Shown piece after piece: positions 53,391 to 61,175 of a stretch of DNA of 64,000 bases. The position numbers were made by a program, and so were the translations under genes. Under the pieces are notes generated by a model. That model was not told the origin of the DNA, made no database searches, and saw nothing but the letters and a program-made list of their open reading frames with translations. Source of the stretch: an uncultured Alphaproteobacteria bacterium (lineage in GTDB: Bacteria > Pseudomonadota > Alphaproteobacteria > Rhodobacterales > Rhodobacteraceae); assembly GCA_902530595.1 (NCBI GenBank), contig CACAAX010000003.1, forward strand, positions 1 through 64,000. The letters are read 5' to 3'. Within the stretch, counting starts at the first letter, position 1. The number at the start of each line of letters is the position of its first letter.

Positions 53391-53843
53391 ATGAGCCTAA
53401 CGGGCTTAATCAAATTTACAGTGGAGCAACCAAAAGTGTTTGATACAAAAATAGCTATAGTACTTCTATCATCTCTTAAGACTTGGCAAAAACTCAATGT
53501 GACGTCATTCTTGACAAGCGGCATCATCGGTCAGACGAGCTCTTTGATTGGTGAAAAGTATATTGATAAATCAAACTATGAATATCTTGCATTGAATATA
53601 CAACCAGTGGTTGTTTTGGAAGCTGATTTATTAGTTTTAAAAAAAATCCATAACAGAATATTGGGACGATCTCTTAGCTGTTCCATCTATATAGAGGACA
53701 TGTTTTCGACAGGGCATGATGAGGCTAATCGGAGTACGGTTAAAAATTATTCTAGTGAGGATCTACCGGTAGTGGGCCTAGCTCTTAGAGAAGAGAAAAA
53801 AATAGTCGACAAAGTTACAAAGGGTGCGAAGCTTCATTCGTAA
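53391..53843 (+). CDS. DUF2000-family protein
   Basis: 150-residue protein of the DUF2000 family, which has a fold related to peptidyl-tRNA hydrolase 2 but no known role. The family phrases are present: 'KIAIVLLSSLKTWQKLNVTSFLTSGIIG' (about 21-48), 'QPVVVLEADLLVLKKIHNRIL' (about 71-91), 'IYIEDMFSTGHDEANRSTV' and 'LPVVGLALREEKKIVDKVTKGAKLH' to the end. Start not certain within the first 12 residues. Single gene. Confidence 0.8.
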   Translation: MSLTGLIKFTVEQPKVFDTKIAIVLLSSLKTWQKLNVTSFLTSGIIGQTSSLIGEKYIDKSNYEYLALNIQPVVVLEADLLVLKKIHNRILGRSLSCSIYIEDMFSTGHDEANRSTVKNYSSEDLPVVGLALREEKKIVDKVTKGAKLHS

Positions 53844-53923
53844 TGGGCTGAGGATAATTTAAATAATCGCATTAAACGGTAAATTGAACAAATACCAGTC
53901 AGATGTTTTAAAGGAAAAAATTT

Positions 53924-54124
53924 ATGCAGTGGGAATATTATGTAAAGGACTTCAAGTTTGATGAAAGTCAAATAGAGGATGGGTTTCCAAATAAATTGGA
54001 GCATGATGATTTGGCTCATCTAGGAAATGCTGGGTGGGAATTAATAAATATTGTTTCCTATCGATCAAGCGACAATGAACTCTGTTTAAGGTATTACTAC
54101 AAAAAAGCTAAAATGACGAATTAA
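53924..54124 (+). CDS. Small DUF4177-like protein
   Basis: 66-residue protein beginning 'MQWEYYVKDFKFDE' and containing 'LAHLGNAGWELINIVSYRS...YYYKKAK', the pattern W-E-Y...L...G..GWEL..v......YfKr of the DUF4177 group of small beta-sheet proteins. AAGGAAA lies before the ATG. No function is known. It is 80 bases after the DUF2000 gene in the same direction. Confidence 0.72.
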   Translation: MQWEYYVKDFKFDESQIEDGFPNKLEHDDLAHLGNAGWELINIVSYRSSDNELCLRYYYKKAKMTN

Positions 54125-54447
54125 ATAACGAAATGAAGGAATAGTTGTAATTAGCGTCTATAATTTTTCTTCATTAGACGCAATATTTCTAACGGCACAG
54201 TCCACCATCTTTTTCACAAAAATTTTATCCTTGTCAAAGCAAAATAGAACCCTATCTGAGATTTATGATCTTATTTGTAACAACTCTGCTCACAATCACG
54301 CTTGCTCTAGACTATGGATTAAGAAACCAAAAAAATCCAGGGTGCGTGAGAATTAATAAAAAAAGAAGTCAAATTAAGACAAAAAAATAACTTTTTTTAT
54401 GGGGTGGGCTACTCACTACTCATAAAAAAGCGATCTTAGGGGATATC
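54125..54447. other. Mostly non-coding stretch with one doubtful small frame
   Basis: AT-rich stretch between two small genes. It has one 41-codon plus-strand frame, 54265-54390, whose product opens with a hydrophobic stretch ('MILFVTTLLTITLALDYG') and ends very basic; no good ribosome site precedes it, so I rate it as doubtful. A TTAGGGGA ribosome site at its end serves the next gene. No hairpin or RNA gene was recognised. Confidence 0.4.
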
Positions 54448-54660
54448 ATGGACGACAAAGACGTAAAAGAAGCGGCTTTAAAACAGGCGCAGGAGGCTTA
54501 TGGAATGTTTTTAAGTTTCATGAAGTGGGTTGCCTATATTTTTATTGTTCTGGTAATCATTTTAGCTTTCTTCAATTTTTTCGATGATCCAACAGGTAGC
54601 AAACATTTACCGGAAGAGATTTCTGACCAATATGATCCCAGCGGATTATCCAAGAAATAA
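54448..54660 (+). CDS. Small single-helix membrane protein, cytochrome oxidase subunit IV-like
   Basis: 70 residues: a soluble charged start, then one membrane helix 'MKWVAYIFIVLVIILAFFNFF' (about 25-45) and an acidic tail. The 'AYGMFLSFMKWVAYIFIVLVIILAFF' layout resembles the short aa3-type cytochrome c oxidase subunit IV of alphaproteobacteria ('Y..F....KW......il..f'), but the tail is longer than usual and no oxidase genes are near. Assignment is a guess; expression is plausible given the AGGGGA site before the ATG. Confidence 0.55.
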   Translation: MDDKDVKEAALKQAQEAYGMFLSFMKWVAYIFIVLVIILAFFNFFDDPTGSKHLPEEISDQYDPSGLSKK

Positions 54661-54822
54661 TATCTCATCCTCGTCCGTGCTGATCTAGATAGCGGTGCGA
54701 GTGAAAAATTGAAAATTATTTTTTTACAAAATTCCTGATGAAAATTCGCCTAAATAGGCTTTATTAACTGTTATACAATTAGTGAACTTTTTCTTTTCTT
54801 GGCAAAAAACTATATTAGAGAA

Positions 54823-55224
54823 ATGGTAAGGCTGTTTCAAATATTCACGCTGATTTTCCTTTTGGTCTCGTGCGATGTTGGAGCCTCTCCCCAGGTATTA
54901 AATGTTGCTTCCACATCTTCTGATCACGGTACACTTGTACTTGGCCGTTCCACTGGAATACCGGGCATGTTTGGCCGTTTTACAGTTATTTTGAATGGTA
55001 AAGTCTTGGGGATGCTAGGAGAAAATCAGATTATCAAGAAAAGGTTAATCCAAGGTCGATACACGCTAACTATCAGGGACGATGTGGAATATCGTAAATT
55101 TCTGGGAACGAATATAAGATTTTCAATTAATTCCGGTCAGGTTAAGTATTTAATAGTTAATTCGGAAAAAAAAGCATTTGATTCGCGATACAGAATTGTT
55201 GTCAAAAAGGTAAAAAGAGATTAG
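54823..55224 (+). CDS. Predicted lipoprotein upstream of the iron-sulfur cyclase
   Basis: A 133-residue protein with a lipoprotein signal peptide: 'MVRLFQIFTLIFLLVSC' with lipobox Leu14-Val-Ser-Cys17. The mature part is beta-rich ('TLVLGRSTGIPGMFGRFTVILNGKVLGMLGENQ', 'LIQGRYTLTIRDD') and resembles small PEGA/DUF2846-like carrier-bound domains, but I cannot assign a family. The start ATG 54823 is chosen because it opens the signal peptide; the frame is open to TTG 54799. It ends 24 bases before the iron-sulfur cyclase gene, so the two are likely co-transcribed and may be functionally linked. Confidence 0.72.
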   Translation: MVRLFQIFTLIFLLVSCDVGASPQVLNVASTSSDHGTLVLGRSTGIPGMFGRFTVILNGKVLGMLGENQIIKKRLIQGRYTLTIRDDVEYRKFLGTNIRFSINSGQVKYLIVNSEKKAFDSRYRIVVKKVKRD

Positions 55225-55248
55225 GCAGGATCTAAGGATTGATAAATT

Positions 55249-57048
55249 ATGAAATTTAAACCTATACCTCATGACGTCGAGAAAGATAAAAGCTACTTCT
55301 GGTGTAGCTGTGGAAGAAGTAAAAACCAGCCTTTTTGTGATGGCAGTCATGCGGGCAGTGAATTCGCACCCTTAAATTATGTAGCGGAAAAAACAGAGAC
55401 GAAATATTTCTGCACATGTAAAAAAACACAAAAAAAACCTTTCTGTGATGGCAGCCACAATAAATTAGATACAATCCTCGAGGATGCAAAAATCGTGGAA
55501 TTTGAACCTATACCTCATGACGTCGAGAAAGATAAAAGCTACTTCTGGTGTAGCTGTGGAAGAAGTAAAAACCAGCCTTTTTGTGATGGCAGTCATGCGG
55601 GCAGTGAATTCACACCCTTAAAATATGTAGCGGAAAAAACAGAGACGAAATATTTCTGCACATGTAAAATGACAAAAAACAGACCTCTCTGTGATGGAAG
55701 TCATAATAAACAAGAAAAAAGTTATAATGATGGAGATCTCTTTTCAGCAATGGTACAACCTGACAACAAAAAAATAGAGGTAGGTGTAAATGAAACAATA
55801 CTCACAGCATCAATAAGAAACAATATATCTCACTTAAGTGCTTGCGGAGGTACTGGAAAATGCTCGACTTGCAGAGTTGAAATTACAGAAGGATTAGAAA
55901 ATTGTTCTCCCAGGTCAGATGCTGAGAGAAAGCTATCGGATAAGCTTTCCTTTCCGGAAAATATAAGACTTGCCTGCCAAACCACAATAAGTGGACCTGT
56001 TTCGTACAGAAGACTTCTGCTTGACAAGAGGGATTTGAGTAATTCAAATAAATTGTCCGATACGAAACTAGAGTCCGTCGGTACTATAAGAAATCTGACG
56101 GTGATGTTTGTCGATATTAAGGGTTTTACCCCTTTTTCTGAGGCGCTTGCTGCTTATGATGTGATATTCATTTTAAATAGATACATCTCTATAATGCGCG
56201 AAATCATCATTAAAAATGGTGGGGAGATAAATAATTATATTGGTGATGCTATTCTGGCTATCTTTGGTCTCAAAGACTCAAGACAACAGACACTTAGAGC
56301 AGCAAATACAGCGTTAGAAATGCTACAAGCTATGGACGAGTTTAAGGATTATCTGTCTCAAGCTTACGGTAGAGATTTTGATATACGAATAGGTGTTCAT
56401 TATGGTGAAGCCATTCTAGGTTCTGTTGGTTTTGGTGAAGACAAAAAATTTACCATAATTGGAGACACTGTAAATATCGCCAGTAGAATTGAAGCTATAA
56501 ATAAAGAGGCGGGAACACGTTTTCTTATTTCCGATGTTGCTTATGAAAGAATTAAAGATGCTGTTGATGTAAGAAATTTTGTGAGATTAAAATTAAGGGG
56601 ATCTAGTAACTTAATCACCCTGCATGAGGTTAGCGGTCTAAATAAAGATAAGCTAATAGATCACTCTGATATTAAAATAAAAGAGATTGATGGCAATACT
56701 TGGATAAGGACTTTGCCAATTAGCGAGCTCGATGTCGGAGAAAAGAAAAAGTTTGAATATGATGGAAAAGAATTTCTTCTTATAAATCAGGAAGGCATCT
56801 TTGCTATTGAGAATATATGTCCCCATATGAATTTACCATTGGACATAGGTCAGATAACAGATGAAGGCACTATCTTATGCCCATACCATAATAGTGAGTT
56901 TTGTTTTAGATCAGGTGAAGTCAGAAAATGGGTTGGATTACAACCTAAAGAAGTAGAAAAAGATTGTGAGCCACTTAGGGTTATTCCCACACAGGAAGCA
57001 GATAGCTATATCTGGATACAGAAACCTTTAAAGACGGTCACGATATGA
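55249..57048 (+). CDS. Multi-iron-sulfur nucleotidyl cyclase: 4x CDGSH + ferredoxin + class III cyclase + Rieske
   Basis: 599-residue fusion. CDGSH domains (Cys-x-Cys...Cys-Asp-Gly-Ser-His) at 19-34, 55-70, 101-116 and 137-152, each able to hold a [2Fe-2S] cluster by three Cys and one His. A plant-type ferredoxin domain follows (about 168-255; Cys199, 205, 208, 243). The class III cyclase domain (about 280-460) keeps metal Asp289 ('FVDIKGFTPF') and Asp333 ('YIGDAILAIFG') and 'IGDTVNIASRIE' with Asn409 and Arg413. The C-terminal Rieske domain (about 478-590) has Cys524/His526 and Cys544/His547. No membrane segment. Up to six clusters in one chain. Ferredoxin-cyclase and Rieske modules are each known; I know of no described protein with this full set. 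Likely redox or iron-sulfur status sensor making cAMP; inference. Confidence 0.92.
   Translation: MKFKPIPHDVEKDKSYFWCSCGRSKNQPFCDGSHAGSEFAPLNYVAEKTETKYFCTCKKTQKKPFCDGSHNKLDTILEDAKIVEFEPIPHDVEKDKSYFWCSCGRSKNQPFCDGSHAGSEFTPLKYVAEKTETKYFCTCKMTKNRPLCDGSHNKQEKSYNDGDLFSAMVQPDNKKIEVGVNETILTASIRNNISHLSACGGTGKCSTCRVEITEGLENCSPRSDAERKLSDKLSFPENIRLACQTTISGPVSYRRLLLDKRDLSNSNKLSDTKLESVGTIRNLTVMFVDIKGFTPFSEALAAYDVIFILNRYISIMREIIIKNGGEINNYIGDAILAIFGLKDSRQQTLRAANTALEMLQAMDEFKDYLSQAYGRDFDIRIGVHYGEAILGSVGFGEDKKFTIIGDTVNIASRIEAINKEAGTRFLISDVAYERIKDAVDVRNFVRLKLRGSSNLITLHEVSGLNKDKLIDHSDIKIKEIDGNTWIRTLPISELDVGEKKKFEYDGKEFLLINQEGIFAIENICPHMNLPLDIGQITDEGTILCPYHNSEFCFRSGEVRKWVGLQPKEVEKDCEPLRVIPTQEADSYIWIQKPLKTVTI
55261..55423 (+). 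repeat. Internal 163-base direct repeat, copy 1
   Basis: The stretch coding for the first CDGSH domain and the start of the second is repeated 246 bases downstream (55507-55669) with only two base differences that I can see. The repeat unit is 82 codons long in total. It is inside the coding region and in frame, so it is a recent tandem duplication or one kept alike by gene conversion, not a mobile element. Confidence 0.93.
55507..55669 (+). repeat. Internal 163-base direct repeat, copy 2
   Basis: Second copy of the repeat described at 55261-55423. The differences change an Ala to Thr and an Asn to Lys after the first CDGSH motif. After the repeat end the two copies diverge quickly (Lys-Lys-Thr-Gln against Lys-Met-Thr-Lys), although both keep the next CDGSH motif. 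Confidence 0.93.
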
Positions 57049-57893
57049 AACAAAAAATTATCAACGTAGAACAATCCGAATACTGGAACGAAAAATCCGG
57101 GCCTAAGTGGGTCAAAAATGAGGATGCACTAAATGAGCGATTATCAATACTAACTGACGAACTTTTTTCGAGAGTGAAAATAAAGGGATCGGATAAGGTT
57201 TTAGATATCGGGTGCGGAGGTGGTGATACAACTTTTCGAGTATCAAAATTATTGGCCGATGCTGGACATGTTGTTGGAGCGGATATTTCGAACACCTTGC
57301 TTAATCATGCAAAAAGTAAATTTTCAGATATCGATACAATGACATTTGTGCATTGTGATGCTCAGAATTTTTCTTTTAATGAAAATTACTTTGATAAAGT
57401 TATATCTCGATTTGGTGTAATGTTTTTCGAAAGTCCCTTAGAAGCCTTCAAAAATATTTATGGTTCTTTGAAGACAAGTGGTTCTCTAAATTTTGTGTGT
57501 TGGACAAATATGATGGAGAATGAGTTTATTATTGAAGGTATGGATATTATCACTAAATATACTCAGAAAGTTCTTCCAGAGGTAACAAATGATCCAGGTC
57601 CCTTTGCATTCAGTGAGCCTGAATATATTAACGAAGTCTTAGAATCGGCTGGGTTCAAAAATATAAATGTTGATAAGGTATATACTTCTATCTCAACGAA
57701 AGATAGCGCGGAGCAAGATGCTGAACTGCTCATGGGGATCGGTCCAAGAGCAAGAATCTTATCAGAAGAAAATTTATCAAGCGAACAAATATCAATGATA
57801 AAAAATGAAATCATTGATCTATGTAAAAAACGAAAAATTGGCAAAGAAATTACGTATAAGGCATGTCTCAATTACGTATCGGCGAATAAATAA
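57045..57893 (+). CDS. SAM-dependent methyltransferase coupled to the iron-sulfur cyclase
   Basis: 282-residue class I methyltransferase. SAM-binding motif I is 'KVLDIGCGGGDTTFRVSKLL' (about 47-66), 'VVGADISNTLLNHAKSKF' gives the acidic motif II, and 'DKVISRFGVMFFESP' motif III. It resembles the UbiE/methyltransferase 11-type proteins. The ATG overlaps the stop of the cyclase gene by four bases (ATGA), so it is translated from the same message. Acceptor unknown. Confidence 0.85.
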   Translation: MKQKIINVEQSEYWNEKSGPKWVKNEDALNERLSILTDELFSRVKIKGSDKVLDIGCGGGDTTFRVSKLLADAGHVVGADISNTLLNHAKSKFSDIDTMTFVHCDAQNFSFNENYFDKVISRFGVMFFESPLEAFKNIYGSLKTSGSLNFVCWTNMMENEFIIEGMDIITKYTQKVLPEVTNDPGPFAFSEPEYINEVLESAGFKNINVDKVYTSISTKDSAEQDAELLMGIGPRARILSEENLSSEQISMIKNEIIDLCKKRKIGKEITYKACLNYVSANK

Positions 57894-57944
57894 GTCAGTT
57901 GAATTTTGATATCATTTTTGAGTTTCAATCTAAAAAATAATCGT

Positions 57945-59261
57945 CTATTTTTTCTTTCTGGCGTGATCTGAAATAAATAGTTCAGCTCCATCAGTCTCCG
58001 CGATCCTAAAAAGCCGGAGCATATTATTTTTCTGCATTTCTTTAAGCCAAGAATAAAGCAAATTTGATCCCAAGCCCTTATTCTTGAAAATCGTTACTAC
58101 TAGCCCTTGCTCAAGGCTCGAAGTGATTAAATCTGCGTTTGATTTAACTTTTAAGACAGCTTCAGCCAGTAGGTCTATAAGTTCCAATCCTGTAGGAGAA
58201 GCTTCAGAAGACTGGGCTATATATCCTGATTTAGCCGTAGGGTGATCAACCCCACGTAGCAGTGGAATTTCAGCGTCATAAATATTTGCTAATAGTCCAG
58301 GAAATGCCACGATAGTATTTATTTCACAATCAACCATCATATCTCTAACACTTTTTTCGTCTGTTGGAAGGCTAGAATAATGAAGATATGATTTTATAAA
58401 GTCTCTTCTATATGCAAATTTCGTAAATCTTGACCCTAGCCACATCATGTATGGCAATCCAAAATCCATTACTGCCGCTCCAACTTGAACCAGATCATAG
58501 TCTATTACTGTAAGCTCTTTGGACTCAGGATTGTATAATATGTTATCTGGCTTGAAATCATTGTGAACGACCACCTGTCGTCTTGCGGCTTCCGAAACAG
58601 GGGAAAAGGCCTCACACTGTATTACTTTTTCATAAACTCCAGTTTTTACACCAAGGTCATAGATTCTTTTTGCAATTCTCGGATCTGGGTTGCCTACTCC
58701 AAGTACCGGCATTTTTGTATCAATCCCGGACCATGGCAGACACCAAAATGGGGCGTAGGCTGGAACCGAATGTAATGCTGAAGACAAAAATTTATCTCCA
58801 TCTAAAAATTCAGCTCTCAATTGATCATACCAGTTAGTTGGTGCTGAGTGCAATTTTGCTAAAACTTCAGCTATTTTATCGGGTGGCGCTAACTCTTCAT
58901 TAAAATGAAAGAAATCCTTCATTACAGAAATTCCAGCTGAGCGTTCAATATGAAAGTCAGTTCCTTTTAATATAACTGGGGGAGCAAGTTTTTGATGTCG
59001 AAGAACATCGGTAGCGAGCGACACTCTCTTTTGCGTTATTGGCTGTGAACTCATAATACCTTTAGAACTGCTAACTTTGACTATGCACTTTGGAACCTTG
59101 TGAAGGGAACAGACATACGTTTTAGCACCGCTATTTCCAGAAACATCTTTAACATCAATGTTTTTTTTTGCTGTAGCATTTGACCCAATTGCCTTTAACG
59201 CCAACTCTTCAATTTCATCCAATGATGCATCTTCAAGTTTTAATTGTAGAAGCTCCGCCAT
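57945..59261 (-). CDS. Aminoglycoside phosphotransferase (APH)-like kinase
   Basis: 438-residue protein of the APH/choline kinase-like fold. The catalytic loop is 'VVHNDFKPDNILYN' (about 235-248; Asp and Asn of HxDxxxxN), and 'TVIDYDLVQVGAAVMDFGLPYM' holds the metal-binding Asp in the IDxx motif. The N-terminal lobe has 'CIVKVSS', giving the ATP-contact lysine. The length is above the 300-residue norm of the family, with about 100 extra C-terminal residues. A resistance function is not implied; a metabolite kinase is more likely. Confidence 0.8.
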   Translation of the reverse strand: MAELLQLKLEDASLDEIEELALKAIGSNATAKKNIDVKDVSGNSGAKTYVCSLHKVPKCIVKVSSSKGIMSSQPITQKRVSLATDVLRHQKLAPPVILKGTDFHIERSAGISVMKDFFHFNEELAPPDKIAEVLAKLHSAPTNWYDQLRAEFLDGDKFLSSALHSVPAYAPFWCLPWSGIDTKMPVLGVGNPDPRIAKRIYDLGVKTGVYEKVIQCEAFSPVSEAARRQVVVHNDFKPDNILYNPESKELTVIDYDLVQVGAAVMDFGLPYMMWLGSRFTKFAYRRDFIKSYLHYSSLPTDEKSVRDMMVDCEINTIVAFPGLLANIYDAEIPLLRGVDHPTAKSGYIAQSSEASPTGLELIDLLAEAVLKVKSNADLITSSLEQGLVVTIFKNKGLGSNLLYSWLKEMQKNNMLRLFRIAETDGAELFISDHARKKK

Positions 59262-59395
59262 TTTAGCTAGCCTAGCAAGTTATTTTAAATTTCTGATTCC
59301 TTATTATGGAATGATTGGCTGATAGATCAATATCTTAAAAATCTTTCTACCTAGTCTCCTCAAACTATATTTTTCAGAAAGCTAGGTTTGCCTAT

Positions 59396-60565
59396 TTAGC
59401 TTTTTACTAATCTGTCTTCAACCACCTTGGCTAATACTGAAGCTCCAATGGGAAGAATGCTCGTATCGAGAGTGAAGTGAGGGCTATGGAGAGGTGCCTT
59501 CCCAGAATGGCTTATAAAGCAATATGCTCCTTTTACATGCCGTAGCATATCGGCAAAATCTTCGGAGCCAGTAGCAGGTAGCTGATTTCTATCAATATTT
59601 TTTTCTCCAACAATTTTTTCAGCAGCATCCATATAATAATCCGTTATTTCATCGTCGTTAACTAAAACATCAAAAAGCTTTTTGATGTTCAGATGGATTT
59701 TTACATCGTTACTTAATTCTAATCCCTTGCATATATTTTTGAAACGATGTTCAACCATTGCATACACTTCGTCGGAAAAATATCTAATAGTTCCAGCGAT
59801 AGCACAATTACTAGGTATTACGTTGAATGCAGATCCTGCATGAATTTTTGTTACTGATAGCACTAATGTTTCTAAAGGAGGAACATTTCGGCTTAAAATG
59901 CTTTGAAGTTGGGTAATAAGCTCATGTGCAACAATTATTGGATCTTTTGATTGATGAGGCATCGCTGCGTGACTGCCTATCCCATCAATACTAATATCAA
60001 ATATGGCTGCGCCCGCCATAGCTTTACCTTTACAAATACCTATCTCTCCGTTTTTTCCGTTGGGGTTGTTATGAATGCCATAAATTTCATCACATGGAAA
60101 TTTTTTGAATAATCCATCATCGAGCATTTTTGTTGCACCACCCATACCTTCTTCTGCTGGTTGGAATATTAAAATTGCTGTTCCACTGAAATTTCTGGTT
60201 TTTGCCAAATACTTTGCCGCGCCTAGAAGCATGGTTGTGTGTGCATCATGACCACATGCGTGCATTTTTCCATCGACCTTTGATGCAAAGGGAAGACCAG
60301 TATCTTCCTTAATGGGAAGAGCATCCATATCAGCTCTTAAGCCAATTCTCCTATTTCCTCCACCATTTTTGCCTTTAATAATACCCACTACTCCGGTTTT
60401 CCCGATTTCCGTATGTATTTCATCTACTCCATATTCCTTTAATTTCTCTTGTACGATTTTTGACGTACGCTCTTCCTCGAAACCGAGCTCTGGATGGGAA
60501 TGCAGATCTTTGTATATTTCTTCCAAGTTTTTAGAATTTTTATTAATTTCCGGTAAAATATTCAT
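59396..60565 (-). CDS. M20 amidohydrolase, hippurate hydrolase/AmaA type
   Basis: 389-residue M20D amidohydrolase, which hydrolyses N-acyl or N-carbamoyl amino acids. 'LHSHPELGFEEERTS' (about 21-35), metal-site 'GLRADMDALPIKEDTGLPF', 'HACGHDAHTTMLLGAAKYL' (about 103-121), 'PAEEGMGGATKML' (catalytic Glu) and the C-terminal 'GSEDFADML' are all present. The start at 60565 follows an AAAGGATAACAC ribosome site; the frame is open to 60589. Divergent to the amidase, with which it may form a functional set (amide and N-acyl amino acid use). Confidence 0.9.
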   Translation of the reverse strand: MNILPEINKNSKNLEEIYKDLHSHPELGFEEERTSKIVQEKLKEYGVDEIHTEIGKTGVVGIIKGKNGGGNRRIGLRADMDALPIKEDTGLPFASKVDGKMHACGHDAHTTMLLGAAKYLAKTRNFSGTAILIFQPAEEGMGGATKMLDDGLFKKFPCDEIYGIHNNPNGKNGEIGICKGKAMAGAAIFDISIDGIGSHAAMPHQSKDPIIVAHELITQLQSILSRNVPPLETLVLSVTKIHAGSAFNVIPSNCAIAGTIRYFSDEVYAMVEHRFKNICKGLELSNDVKIHLNIKKLFDVLVNDDEITDYYMDAAEKIVGEKNIDRNQLPATGSEDFADMLRHVKGAYCFISHSGKAPLHSPHFTLDTSILPIGASVLAKVVEDRLVKS

Positions 60566-60589
60566 ATGTGTTATCCTTTCCATCCACAA

Positions 60590-61175
60590 ACTTTTTTCTT
60601 AAAAGCAACTAAGTCAAAGAATCGCTTACGCGTATCTATGGTACTTCGAATCAATGATTGATGTTGATTATTGAAGCATAATTTTTTATCTCAGAGAATT
60701 TTATTTTTCTGCAGTAACAGGTCTTAAAAATTATTTGTACTAACGTGATTTCTTTTCTTTCGATATTTTTACGACTAGTATTAAAAATACTATAATCGCA
60801 ACATTTTTAGTAGATATTGAGTGACAACTTCCATTTCTCTTGAAACTCTTTTATAGGTGCATTTACCCATATGCTTAAGCGGGCTAAAAAAACGGCATTA
60901 TTTACTATTAATATCACAAAGTACTAGTGTTGCATTTAGAATATAAGATCGACTAAACCACTTTTAATAATCCTCTGGTATTGAGATAAGTTATAACACA
61001 AATATATGGGATTACTTTTCTTCATCCCATTTTTGACGTTAGGTAAAAGTTGTAAGCTACAATGTACTGGAATACACTATTTTTGAGTTTTTGATTCTTA
61101 AACTCAGAAGTTTTCGTGAAACCATGATTGGCTCAAAACACATTATCCATTTAGGGGAGTTTAGCTTCTTAATCT
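60590..61175. other. 586-base non-coding stretch between divergent hydrolase genes
   Basis: AT-rich, with stop codons frequent in the frames I read and no coding candidate. A TATAAT lies at 60791-60796 with TTTACG 17 bases upstream (60768-60773), a weak promoter candidate on the plus strand about 380 bases before the amidase. A 7-base inverted repeat (TGAGTTT / AAACTCA, 61084-61106) could be an operator. GGGGAG stands at about 61154-61159, too far from the amidase ATG to be an ordinary ribosome site. No RNA gene recognised. Confidence 0.5.

Noticed and set aside
55261-55669. Direct repeats as CRISPR or mobile-element ends
   Set aside because: Only two copies, inside one coding frame and both encoding the same CDGSH domain; no spacer pattern or transposase.
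59378-59403. Hairpin AAAGCTA / TAGCTTT over the stop of the M20 gene as a terminator
   Set aside because: The stem is AT-rich with a large loop and is not followed by a T run on the minus strand.
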